From NCBI RefSeq assembly GCF_013385425.1, contig NZ_JACAQA010000003.1:548723-612722 (forward strand): a stretch of DNA of 64,000 nt, written 5' to 3'. The stretch is from Pseudomonas gingeri. Lineage in GTDB: Bacteria > Pseudomonadota > Gammaproteobacteria > Pseudomonadales > Pseudomonadaceae. Under the pieces are notes generated by a model. That model was not told the DNA's origin. It saw only the letters and a list, made by a program, of their open reading frames with translations, and made no database searches. The translations under genes were made by a program, and so were the position numbers. Numbering within the stretch: position 1 is the stretch's first letter; the number at the start of each line of letters is the position of its first letter. Positions 1 through 8,189 of this stretch are shown piece after piece.

Positions 1-7
1 TAACCTG

Positions 8-772
8 ATGAAAATGAATAACCGTGTTGTCCTGATTACGGGCGCAAGCAGTGGGATCGGACTCGAACTGGCCCGTCAATTGATGGCGCTAGGGAATACC
101 GTAATTATTACCGGGCGCGATAGGGAGAAGCTCAACTCAGTCCAAGCGTTACTGCCTGGCATACACACTTTTCAAAGCGACGTGAGTGACCCGGAGAGTA
201 TTCGCTCATTATTTCTGAACGTCAGCGAACAATTCGCCAATCTCGACATACTGATCAACAATGCAGGTGTGATGCGTAATATCCGGCTGAAGAACGAGTT
301 CGAGCTCGTCAACCTGACCCAGGAAATAGACATCAACCTGAATGGCCCGATATGGATGATCCAGCAGTTTCTTCCGCTGTTACTCAAACAGCCGGAGAGC
401 ATGATCGTCAATATATCCTCCGGTCTCGCGTTTGTTCCCTTCCCCGCCGCGCCTATCTATAGCGCAGCAAAATCCGCACTCCATGCGTATACCCGATGCT
501 TACGGGCGCAACTGAAGCAGTCCAGCGTCTCGGTTGTCGAGGTTGCTCCGCCGGGCACTGAAACCCCGTTATACCGAGACGAGTTTGCTCAGGAAATGAA
601 GGGTACAAAAGGCATGGAGGTGGCGCTTCTGGTACGACTTGCAATCAAAGGGATAGAGGCCGGAAAGCCCGAAATCCGCCCAGGTCTCAGCAACGTACTG
701 AAGATCGCAAGCCGAATCGCACCCGCTAGCATTTTCCGGCAGATGACCAGGATGAGTCAGCTTTTCGGCTGA
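8..772 (+). CDS. SDR family oxidoreductase (DltE-like)
   Basis: This is a classical short-chain dehydrogenase/reductase of 254 residues, the usual family length. The N-terminal Rossmann motif TGASSGIG, the NNAG motif and the catalytic YSAAK (YxxxK) are all visible, so it should be an active NAD(P)-dependent oxidoreductase in the cytoplasm. The substrate cannot be told from sequence. A second in-frame ATG two codons on is an alternative start, and only 7 nt upstream are present, so the ribosome site cannot be judged. Its 3' end overlaps the convergent nucleotidase gene by 16 nt. Confidence 0.85.
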   Translation: MKMNNRVVLITGASSGIGLELARQLMALGNTVIITGRDREKLNSVQALLPGIHTFQSDVSDPESIRSLFLNVSEQFANLDILINNAGVMRNIRLKNEFELVNLTQEIDINLNGPIWMIQQFLPLLLKQPESMIVNISSGLAFVPFPAAPIYSAAKSALHAYTRCLRAQLKQSSVSVVEVAPPGTETPLYRDEFAQEMKGTKGMEVALLVRLAIKGIEAGKPEIRPGLSNVLKIASRIAPASIFRQMTRMSQLFG

Positions 773-1695
773 TTCGTCACACCGAACGGAATATGCACGG
801 AAGGCACGACCGCGCTGGCCGACTTCAGGTGCCCCGACTGGTCGTCGAAGAAGATGTGCGGTTTCAGCACCGCCAGCACCCGACCTTTCTCGATGCCGCC
901 GAGGAAAAAAGCGTCGTTGGCCATGACGCCCCAACTCTTCAGCGTATTCAGCGCCCGTTCGTGGGACGGCGCACTACGGGCGGTCACGATGGAAACCCGC
1001 AGACGGTTCTTGTACTCGGCGTTCTGCGCCTTGTATTTCTCTTCCTCCGACTGGATCTTCGCAATACGCACAAAGAACTCCTTGAGAGGTCCCGGATTGT
1101 GGGGCTGCGCGACATTCTTCACTTCATGGGCGTGAAAACCCACCAACCCGGACGCCTGCATCACCGACTCGGACTCATCCCCCGCGAGGACGCCATCAAA
1201 GTCGAAGGCGATCCTGAGGGTATCGTCGTCCTCGTCATCATCGGATTTCGAGTCCATCACCTGACCCGCCGGATACCCGGCCTTGATGGCGGCATCCACA
1301 TCGGTCTTGTCGGCCGAAAGAAAGAGCGCAATATTCAAGGCCGGGATGTACTCGTAAGGCGACTTGCCCTGCATGAAGATCGCCCGCGTCATCCCCAGCC
1401 CATAGTGATCGATGGTTCTCATCACCCGCAGCCCCGTGTCCGGATCGTTCTTGGACAACAGCACCACTTCCACCAGGGGATCTTCCGGATCGGCGCTCAA
1501 ATCATTCAGAGAGAGCAGGCGCTTGATAAAAGGAAAGGCGATACCCTTGGGCAACGGCTCGTCCAGCTTGCGCTCCTGGAATTTCCGATACTCCTCCTCC
1601 CCCTGACTCTTGAAGACCGCATCCGAAGCACTGAGGTCAAACACAGCGCTCGATGCCACGCCAATCACCAAGCGATTATCCAGCTCATAGGGCAT
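757..1695 (-). CDS. 5'-nucleotidase (cytosolic NT5C1-like, HAD-type)
   Basis: The product resembles the cytosolic 5'-nucleotidase family (Pfam 5-nucleotidase), which removes phosphate from nucleoside monophosphates. HAD-like motifs are visible in the C-terminal half: FDFDG as motif I, a VTAR segment as motif II, and KPHIFFDD as motif IV. A run of acidic residues (DSKSDDDEDDD) lies just before motif I. I chose the ATG at 1695 because GGAG sits seven bases upstream; a TTG six bases earlier is in frame but lacks a ribosome site. The gene looks monocistronic and converges on the SDR gene. Confidence 0.8.
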   Translation of the reverse strand: MPYELDNRLVIGVASSAVFDLSASDAVFKSQGEEEYRKFQERKLDEPLPKGIAFPFIKRLLSLNDLSADPEDPLVEVVLLSKNDPDTGLRVMRTIDHYGLGMTRAIFMQGKSPYEYIPALNIALFLSADKTDVDAAIKAGYPAGQVMDSKSDDDEDDDTLRIAFDFDGVLAGDESESVMQASGLVGFHAHEVKNVAQPHNPGPLKEFFVRIAKIQSEEEKYKAQNAEYKNRLRVSIVTARSAPSHERALNTLKSWGVMANDAFFLGGIEKGRVLAVLKPHIFFDDQSGHLKSASAVVPSVHIPFGVTNQPKS

Positions 1696-1772
1696 AACCA
1701 ATCTCCATCGTCATGGCGACATACTATCAGTAACCGCCAGTCGATGACCGTGACCAGCCTGCCACCCGGCAC

Positions 1773-3098
1773 CTAGGAAAAGAATCGATTCTCCGGGCGT
1801 GGTAATCCGAGATTTTCCCGCAGGGTCGTCCCCTCATATTCACGCCGGAAAATGCTCCGTGCCTGCAACTCGGGAACCACCTTGTCGACAAAATCATCCA
1901 GTCCGCCCGGCAACCAGGAAAACATGATGTTGAAGCCGTCACTGCCTTCGGTCTCCAGCCACTGCTGCATCTCATCGGCAATGCTCCGGGCCGTCCCCAC
2001 GAACGACAACCCAGCATAACCGCCCAGGCGCTGGGCCAGTTGACGGACCGTCAGTTGCTCGCGATCAGCCAGGGCCAGCACCCGCTCACGGGAACTCTGG
2101 CTGCCATTGGTTTCGGGGATTGGCGGGAGAAACCCGTCCGGATCAAACTTCGTGGCGTCGACCCCCAGGGCCACCGACAGCGAGGCCATCGCACTCTGCT
2201 CATGCACCAGGCTGTCGAGGTGCGCGCGGATTCGCCGGGCCTCCTCTTGCGTATCGCCCACCACCACAAAGGCCCCGGGAAGAATCTTCAGGTGTTCCGG
2301 GTTGCGACCGATCAGCTGCATGCGGCGCTTGATGTCGGCATAAAACGCCCGGCCCTCCTCCAGGGTGCCGGGCGCGACAAAAATCACCTCGGCCGTTTCA
2401 GCCGCCAACTGGCGTCCCGGCTCGGATGAGCCGGCCTGGACAATCACCGGCCACCCCTGCACGGGACGGGCGATATGCAAGGGGCCGCGCACGCTCAGAT
2501 AACGGCCTTTGTGGTCCAGGGTGTGCAATTTGTCCGGATCGAAGTACACGCCGCTGTCGGCATCGCGCACAAAGGCGTCATCCGCCCAACTGTCCCACAA
2601 CCCGGTCACCACATCGTAGAACTCCCGTGCCCGGGCGTAACGCTCATCATGGGAAAAGGCCTGCTCCAGGCCAAAGTTCAGGGCCGCATCGGGGTTGGCG
2701 GTGGTGACGATATTCCAGCCGGCGCGACCGTTGCTCAAATGATCGAGGGAAGCGAACCGACGGGCGATATGAAACGGCTCGTCATAGGTGGTCGATGCGG
2801 TCGCCACCAGGCCGATATGTTCGGTGGCCTGGCTGAGGGCGGACAACAATGTGAAGGGTTCGAATGAAGTGGCGGTATGACTGCGCTTCAAGGCCTCGAT
2901 GGGCATGTTCAGCAAGGCCAGGTGATCGGCCATGAAAAACGCATCGAACCGGGCACGCTCCAGGCTTTGGGCGAAACGCTTGAGGTGGGCGAAATTGAAG
3001 TTGGCATCGGGATAAGCGCCAGGGTAACGCCAGGCGCCGGTGTGGATGCTGACCGGACGCATAAAGGCGCCCAGTTTGAGTTGACGTCGTGCACTCAT
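1773..3098 (-). CDS. FMN-dependent monooxygenase, NtaA/SnaA/DszA/SoxA family
   Basis: This is a flavin monooxygenase of the luciferase-like (LLM) superfamily, about 441 residues. The start (KLGAFMRPVSIHTGAWRYP), the FFMADHLALL segment and the LSNGRAGWNIVTT segment are typical of the nitrilotriacetate/dibenzothiophene-sulfone monooxygenase branch. Such enzymes take reduced FMN from a separate reductase and oxidise sulfur- or nitrogen-containing organics; no reductase is adjacent. The ATG at 3098 has GGAG six bases upstream and is preferred to an upstream TTG. The divergent LysR gene at 3303 is the likely regulator. The true substrate is unknown. Confidence 0.85.
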   Translation of the reverse strand: MSARRQLKLGAFMRPVSIHTGAWRYPGAYPDANFNFAHLKRFAQSLERARFDAFFMADHLALLNMPIEALKRSHTATSFEPFTLLSALSQATEHIGLVATASTTYDEPFHIARRFASLDHLSNGRAGWNIVTTANPDAALNFGLEQAFSHDERYARAREFYDVVTGLWDSWADDAFVRDADSGVYFDPDKLHTLDHKGRYLSVRGPLHIARPVQGWPVIVQAGSSEPGRQLAAETAEVIFVAPGTLEEGRAFYADIKRRMQLIGRNPEHLKILPGAFVVVGDTQEEARRIRAHLDSLVHEQSAMASLSVALGVDATKFDPDGFLPPIPETNGSQSSRERVLALADREQLTVRQLAQRLGGYAGLSFVGTARSIADEMQQWLETEGSDGFNIMFSWLPGGLDDFVDKVVPELQARSIFRREYEGTTLRENLGLPRPENRFFS

Positions 3099-3182
3099 GA
3101 AGAACTCCATCGTCAAAGAAGATTCCCGAGCATCGACCGGGAGGGCTTTTTCTGTCCAATAATCAAACGTGCTGGCTTATGC

Positions 3183-3207
3183 CATTGCCTCTCTTCGAGA
3201 GACAATG
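3183..3207. promoter_or_regulatory. Inverted repeat in the LLM/LysR divergent intergenic region
   Basis: CATTG-C-CTCTC is followed after three bases by GAGAG-A-CAATG, an inverted repeat with 10 of 11 positions paired. The right arm (GAGAGACAAT) recurs at 3292-3301, immediately before the LysR start codon. It is a plausible operator for the LysR protein encoded at 3303; this is inference from position and symmetry. Confidence 0.4.
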
Positions 3208-3302
3208 TGTCGCCCCAAAGGCGTCAATCACTCGGAAAATAACGTCTATAGTTCGCCTGCCGAAACCCACTGACAGGCTGAGGCGCTCAACGAGAGACAA
3301 TA

Positions 3303-4199
3303 ATGGAACGCATCGATGCTTCATTTCCGGACATTGCCGCCTTTGTCGGCGTCGCACAGACCGGCAGTTTTACCCGCGCCGCCGAGAACCTCTCGACCAG
3401 CAAATCCAATGTCGGCAAGGCCGTCCAGCGCCTGGAGGCGAGGCTCGGCACCAAGTTGTTCCAGCGCACTACCCGTGCCGTACGCCTGACCGAAGACGGT
3501 GAAACCTATCTGGAGGCGGCCATCGCCGCCCTCGATGGGCTTCGCGATGCCGCGCAGGCGTTGGCGGCCCGCAAGGAAGAACCCATTGGCCGCGTGAGGC
3601 TGGATATCCCCTCGGGCTTTCGCCAACTGTTCCTGCCGACCATTTCCGAGCTTCGTCAGCGCTATCCGCAGGTGACACTGGAGCTGTCCATGACCGATCG
3701 CATGTCCGATGCCGTGGGCGAAGGCTGGGACATCGTGGTCAGGGCCGGCGAACTGCCCCAGGACAGCGAGATGACCGTGCGCCGCTTATGCAACACCACA
3801 CTCGCCCTGTACGCCGCCCCCGATTACCTCGCGCGCCACGCACCGATAGAGTCCGCGGCTGATCTGGTCAACCATGAAGCGATTATCTTTCGTGGGTTCA
3901 CCGGTCGGTTACGGCCCTGGTCACTGGCTGAAAATGGCCAGATCCGCGAGTTCTCCCCCACTCCGGTGCTGGTGGTCTCGGATGGCCAGGCGGTGATCGA
4001 CGCGGCCGTTGTCGGACTCGGCATTGCCCAACTCTTCGACAAGGTCGCCCAACCCTACGTGGATTGCGGCAGGCTGGTGCGTGTGTTGCCGGTGGTGGAT
4101 GCACCCGGCCCGCCGGTTCACGCGCTGATTCCCCTGGGCCACCGGATGCCGGCGAAAATCCGCGCCGTGCTGAACTACCTGGCGGACCGCCTGCGCTAG
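3303..4199 (+). CDS. LysR family transcriptional regulator
   Basis: This is a full-length LysR regulator of 298 residues. The N-terminal winged helix-turn-helix covers about residues 8-67 (FVGVAQTGSFTRAAENLSTS, then KAVQRLEARLGTKLFQRTTR), followed by a substrate-binding effector domain. The RTTR-x-LT-DG pattern is typical of the large CrgA/DsdC-like LysR group common in pseudomonads. It is divergent from the LLM monooxygenase, the usual arrangement for a LysR protein and its target. The ATG directly follows a copy of a repeated GAGAGACAAT element, which may allow autoregulation. The inducer is unknown. Confidence 0.9.
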   Translation: MERIDASFPDIAAFVGVAQTGSFTRAAENLSTSKSNVGKAVQRLEARLGTKLFQRTTRAVRLTEDGETYLEAAIAALDGLRDAAQALAARKEEPIGRVRLDIPSGFRQLFLPTISELRQRYPQVTLELSMTDRMSDAVGEGWDIVVRAGELPQDSEMTVRRLCNTTLALYAAPDYLARHAPIESAADLVNHEAIIFRGFTGRLRPWSLAENGQIREFSPTPVLVVSDGQAVIDAAVVGLGIAQLFDKVAQPYVDCGRLVRVLPVVDAPGPPVHALIPLGHRMPAKIRAVLNYLADRLR

Positions 4200-4228
4200 A
4201 CCATCTCCTCCGGCAGAAAGTTGCCAAT

Positions 4229-4255
4229 AGGAAAGGCCGCAAAGCGGCCTTTCCT
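4229..4255. terminator. Bidirectional intrinsic terminator
   Basis: A 12-bp perfect stem (AGGAAAGGCCGC and its complement) closes an AAA loop between the convergent ends of the LysR gene and the glutathione transferase gene. T/A-rich stem ends on both sides suit termination in both directions. Confidence 0.8.
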
Positions 4256-4272
4256 GCGCAACGACATCAACC

Positions 4273-4917
4273 TCAGGCCGACTTGCGCTCTTCGTGAAGC
4301 GCCACGATTTCGGCTTCGTCTTTCAGTGCTTTTTGTACAGAAGCCCGCGAATCGATACGGGCCTTGTAGGCCATCAGGTTTTTCAGATGAGTAATCGGCG
4401 CGCCGGAACGCTCATGCCACCAGGTACCGAACACATAGGCGTCGGCAACGGTGAAGGTATCGCCAGTGAGATAGGCACGGCCATCGGCCAGACGCGCATC
4501 AAGCACACCGTAGGCGCTGACCAACTTGGCGTGGCTCCATTTGATCCCTTCCTCGGTCATCAGCTTGCGCATCAGGGGGATGTGTTTCTGGGCGATTTCG
4601 GTCGCCAGGAAGTTCAACAGTTGATCAAACTTGGCTCGTTCCAGAGTGCCGGATGGCGGTGCAAGTTGCGATTCCGGAAACTGGTCGGCCAGGTAGGAAG
4701 AGATAATGACGGTTTCAGACAGTTGATCGTTCTGAGCATTGCCGAGAAGCAGAACCGGTACATAACCCAATGGATTGATTTCATTGAAGTCATCGCCATT
4801 GGAAGTGCTCTTGCCGAACACGTCGAAATGGATCAACTCCGGAGTCAGGCCCAGTTCATTGGCAATGATCTGGACGGTTTGGGAACAGGTCTGATTGGCG
4901 ATATAGAGTTTGTTCAT
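4273..4917 (-). CDS. Glutathione S-transferase family protein
   Basis: This is a cytosolic glutathione transferase of 214 residues. The N-terminal thioredoxin-like half contains Cys11 (NQTCSQ), in the position used by beta-class bacterial enzymes, and the cis-proline segment INPLGYVPVL. The all-alpha C-terminal half has the TFTVADAYVF segment that holds the conserved capping-box aspartate. It probably conjugates or reduces electrophilic compounds. A 15-nt element 96 nt upstream of the start is repeated exactly upstream of the epoxide hydrolase operon at 14749, so the two units may be co-regulated. It lies 127 nt downstream of the MFS gene on the same strand but probably has its own promoter. 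Confidence 0.88.
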   Translation of the reverse strand: MNKLYIANQTCSQTVQIIANELGLTPELIHFDVFGKSTSNGDDFNEINPLGYVPVLLLGNAQNDQLSETVIISSYLADQFPESQLAPPSGTLERAKFDQLLNFLATEIAQKHIPLMRKLMTEEGIKWSHAKLVSAYGVLDARLADGRAYLTGDTFTVADAYVFGTWWHERSGAPITHLKNLMAYKARIDSRASVQKALKDEAEIVALHEERKSA

Positions 4918-5012
4918 GATAGCGATACCTGAAGTCAGTTCGGTGAGTCGTACCCAGGTTGGGCGCGATGGATAAAGTGTGTGCTTTCAAGTTTTTTTGA
5001 TAAACAACCGGC

Positions 5013-5027
5013 AAAGCGATGCTCTGT
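5013..5027 (-). promoter_or_regulatory. Shared 15-nt upstream element (copy 1)
   Basis: AAAGCGATGCTCTGT (plus-strand reading) occurs here, 96 nt upstream of the glutathione transferase start, and exactly again at 14848-14862, 99 nt upstream of the epoxide hydrolase start. Both targets are on the minus strand. Sequence identity plus equal spacing argues for a common regulator; which one is unknown. Confidence 0.55.
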
Positions 5028-5044
5028 AGATCATTGGGCGACAA

Positions 5045-6592
5045 TCAAAACGCGTCGCTGACCCCTTCCTCGGACACCGTGAGGTTTTTACTCAACAGGC
5101 CCAGCACCACCGCGGCGGAGGCCAGGGTGATCAGGGTCAGGATGTGCAACAGGTACTGGAACGCGGCCGCATAACCCGCCACCAGGCGCTCGTTGGCCAG
5201 GCCCGGTATCGTGTTGATCGCATGGGCCATATCGCCCGTGGTGACCCGATGCGCGGTTTCGGCGATCAGCGCCGCATCGGCACTACCGGCAACCACCTGG
5301 ACGGCGTCGGACAAGTGGCTGTGCAGCAAGGAGGCAAGCATCGCGGCAACGCTGGCCAGGGCAATGCCCTCACCCGCCACCCGCACGGTGTTGAAAATCC
5401 CGGCGGCCATGCCGGCGCGCTCTTTCGGCACGACGCTGACCGACAGGCCATCCATCAAGCCCCATGGCAAGCCGGCACCGATACCGATCAACAGCATCGG
5501 GCCCACGAGGCCGAATTTCGGCTCGCCGACGTTGTACAAACTCAACCAGTGCAAGCCCACGGCAGCAATCAGAAAGCCCACGCCCGAGAGGATCCCCGCC
5601 GAGAGAAAACGGGTCAGCGAGGCGGCCAGCATGGGCACGACGAGCATCGGCGCGGACAGCGCCAGCAACAACAGGCCGGCGTCGATTTCACTCAGGCCTT
5701 CGACACCGATAAAGCGCAACGGCAGCATGACCACCAGGACGATATAGCAGTAGCAGGTACCGATCGGCAGCATCTGCACGCCGACGAACCGTGGGAACCG
5801 GAACAAGGTCAGGTCAAGCATCGGGCGCTTGACGCGCATTTCGATCATCACGAACGCCATCAGCAAGACTGCCGAAGCCGCCAGCAGGCAGACCACCAAC
5901 GGGCTGCCCCAGCCGCTGTCCGGCGCCTGGATCACGCCAAAAGTGAACAGGGCCAGCATCGCGCTGAAGGTGATCGTGCCGGGCCAGTCCAGCCCCGTGG
6001 CGTCCGGGTCGCGGGTTTCACGCATGCGCGGAAGGCCAAAGACCATGGCGATCACACCAATCAGGGCGGTAAAGACAAAGATCGCCCGCCAGCTGAAGGC
6101 GTCAATCAGTACACCCGCCACCAGAGGGCCAAACGCCAGGCCGATACCGAAGGTCGTTCCCAGCATGCTGAACGCCCGGGTACGGGCATGCCCCTCGAAC
6201 TCCTGCGCCAATGCGGCCGAACCACTGGCCAGCGCCGCCGCACCGGCAACGCCTTGGACGGCGCGCAGGACATCCAGCCAGAACACCGAGGGTGCCAGGC
6301 TCTGCGCCACGGAAGCGGCGGTGAACAGCAGCATGCCAAGGGTGAACAGGCGCTTGCGCCCATAGACATCGGCCAATGCGCCGGCCGCCATCAGCAAACT
6401 GCCGAAGGACAGCATGAACGCGTTGGTGATCCAGGTCAGGGCCACCGGGCTGCCGCCCAGATCCCGGCCAATCGCGGGCGTGGCAACCGCCCCGCCGGTA
6501 AAACTCAGGGGCAGCACCAAGGCGGAAAGACAAATCGCCGCCAGAATCAGCAGTTTGTCCCGCGACTGGGTGTCGTGGTCAATCGAGGTCAT
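5045..6592 (-). CDS. MFS drug transporter, DHA2 (EmrB/QacA) family
   Basis: This is an inner-membrane major facilitator pump of 515 residues, the length expected for the 14-helix DHA2 drug:proton antiporters. The loop 2-3 motif is seen as GALADVYGRKRLFTLG, and the motif C region as TTFGIGLAFGPLVAGVL. It lies 66 nt downstream of the outer-membrane lipoprotein gene of the RND operon, on the same strand and with no clear terminator between. It may therefore be co-expressed with the tripartite pump and could share its outer-membrane channel, although no adaptor of the EmrA type is adjacent. Confidence 0.88.
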   Translation of the reverse strand: MTSIDHDTQSRDKLLILAAICLSALVLPLSFTGGAVATPAIGRDLGGSPVALTWITNAFMLSFGSLLMAAGALADVYGRKRLFTLGMLLFTAASVAQSLAPSVFWLDVLRAVQGVAGAAALASGSAALAQEFEGHARTRAFSMLGTTFGIGLAFGPLVAGVLIDAFSWRAIFVFTALIGVIAMVFGLPRMRETRDPDATGLDWPGTITFSAMLALFTFGVIQAPDSGWGSPLVVCLLAASAVLLMAFVMIEMRVKRPMLDLTLFRFPRFVGVQMLPIGTCYCYIVLVVMLPLRFIGVEGLSEIDAGLLLLALSAPMLVVPMLAASLTRFLSAGILSGVGFLIAAVGLHWLSLYNVGEPKFGLVGPMLLIGIGAGLPWGLMDGLSVSVVPKERAGMAAGIFNTVRVAGEGIALASVAAMLASLLHSHLSDAVQVVAGSADAALIAETAHRVTTGDMAHAINTIPGLANERLVAGYAAAFQYLLHILTLITLASAAVVLGLLSKNLTVSEEGVSDAF

Positions 6593-6658
6593 GATTTCAC
6601 CGTTAGAAGGATGGAAAGTTGCGCGGGCAGCCTTTGAACATCGCGCTGCCCGCCAAAA

Positions 6659-8170
6659 TCAATTTTGCGAAACCGCCACGCCCACCTTGGTCGGTACGGC
6701 ATCGCCCCAACCGCCGCCCAGGGCGCGAATCAGGTTGACCGTTGCGGCCGCCTGAACGCCTTCCAGCTGCACCGCCGCCCGGCGTGATTGCAAGGCCACA
6801 CGCTCGGCATCGATGACCGCGAAATAGCTGGCATCACCCTCGGTGTACCGAGCCCTGGCCAGTTTGGCCGCGCGCTGGGACGCGTCCACCGCTTGCGATT
6901 GAGTGCGGGTCTGGTCCTCCAGCAGCCTCAGGTCGGAGAGGTTGTCTTCCACTTCGCGGAAGGCCACCAGCACCTGTTGCCGGTAGTTGGCGACCTCTTC
7001 TTCGTAGACCGCCCGGGCATTGGCCAGATTGCCCTTGCGCAGGCCGCCATCGAAGATCGGCAGGTTCAGCGCGGTTCCGGCCAGAGGCCCCAACAGAAAC
7101 GTACGGCTGCTCCACTTGAAGAGATTGCTCAACGAACCCGACTCGAAACCCGCCGAACCGGTCAGGGTCAGCGACGGGAAAAACGCCGCCTTCGCCACAC
7201 CGATCCGTGCATTGGCGGCTGCCATGGAACGCTCGGCCGCGGTGATGTCCGGGCGCCGTTCCAGCAGCGATGACGGTAGGCCGGCGGGCACCCGCAGGTT
7301 CACCGCTTGCAGGGGATTGGCGGCCATGGAGAACTCCGCCGGCGTCTTGCCCAGCAATACCGCGAGACTGTGCTCCGAGGTCGCGCGAAGGCGCTGCACG
7401 GTCATGGCATCGGAACGTGCCGTCGCCAGTTCGGACTCGGCCCGGGCAACATCCAGATCGGCGATGTCACCCGTTGCGTAGCGCTGCTGGAGCAATTTCA
7501 AGGCCTGCTCGCGCAACTCGATCGCCCGGTTGTACACCTCGACTTCCGCGTCCAGTTCACGCAAGGCGAAATAGTTCTGCGCGACATCCGCCTGCAACGC
7601 CAGCAACACCGAATGGAACAAGGCTTCACTGCGCTGGGTTTGGGCGTCGGCGGCATCCACCGTCGAGGACACCCGACCGAACATGTCGACTTCGTAAGAC
7701 ACCCCGGCCTGGGCCCGCCACATCGTCTGGCTCGCGCCCTGGCCGCTGTCCGACTGGAACTGCGAGGCGGGCGAGACTTTCTCCCGGGTCGGGCCGAAGC
7801 CCGCGTCCAGGGTCGGGAACAGCGCGGAACGGGCCGATTGGTTCAGCGCCCGCGCCTCCTTCAGCCGGGCCGCCGCCGCCACCAGGTTCTGGTTGGCGTC
7901 GTGGGCCTGGCTTTCGAGCTGATTCAGCGCGGTGTCGTTGAACACCCGCCACCACTCGCCCCGTGGGATGGACTCCGACGGCTCGGCGGTTTTCCAGCTG
8001 CCCGCCTCAGCAGGCTTTAAAAGCGGCTGGGTCTTTTCCTCCTTGTACGCCGGCGGCATCGATACCTGTGGTTTGAGGTAGCTCGGGGCCAATGAGCAAC
8101 CGGCAGTCGCCAGCAGGGTTGCCAACCACACCGTCCCGAAAAACATGCGATTCAAGGTCAATACTTTCAT
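6659..8170 (-). CDS. RND efflux outer-membrane lipoprotein, NodT/OprM family
   Basis: This is the outer-membrane channel of the tripartite pump, about 503 residues. It begins with a signal peptide and a lipobox-like LLATAGC, so the cysteine near residue 24 is probably lipidated. The NodT-family repeats are visible (LVAAAARLKEARALNQSARS, ERRPDITAAERSM, IGVAKAAFFPSLTLTGSAG). I set the start at ATG 8170, with AAGGAG upstream, rather than an in-frame ATG 84 nt earlier that falls inside the RND gene. It follows the RND gene by 19 nt. The organisation matches mexEF-oprN type operons. Confidence 0.9.
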   Translation of the reverse strand: MKVLTLNRMFFGTVWLATLLATAGCSLAPSYLKPQVSMPPAYKEEKTQPLLKPAEAGSWKTAEPSESIPRGEWWRVFNDTALNQLESQAHDANQNLVAAAARLKEARALNQSARSALFPTLDAGFGPTREKVSPASQFQSDSGQGASQTMWRAQAGVSYEVDMFGRVSSTVDAADAQTQRSEALFHSVLLALQADVAQNYFALRELDAEVEVYNRAIELREQALKLLQQRYATGDIADLDVARAESELATARSDAMTVQRLRATSEHSLAVLLGKTPAEFSMAANPLQAVNLRVPAGLPSSLLERRPDITAAERSMAAANARIGVAKAAFFPSLTLTGSAGFESGSLSNLFKWSSRTFLLGPLAGTALNLPIFDGGLRKGNLANARAVYEEEVANYRQQVLVAFREVEDNLSDLRLLEDQTRTQSQAVDASQRAAKLARARYTEGDASYFAVIDAERVALQSRRAAVQLEGVQAAATVNLIRALGGGWGDAVPTKVGVAVSQN

Positions 8171-8189
8171 GTCGTTCTCCTTACTTCTG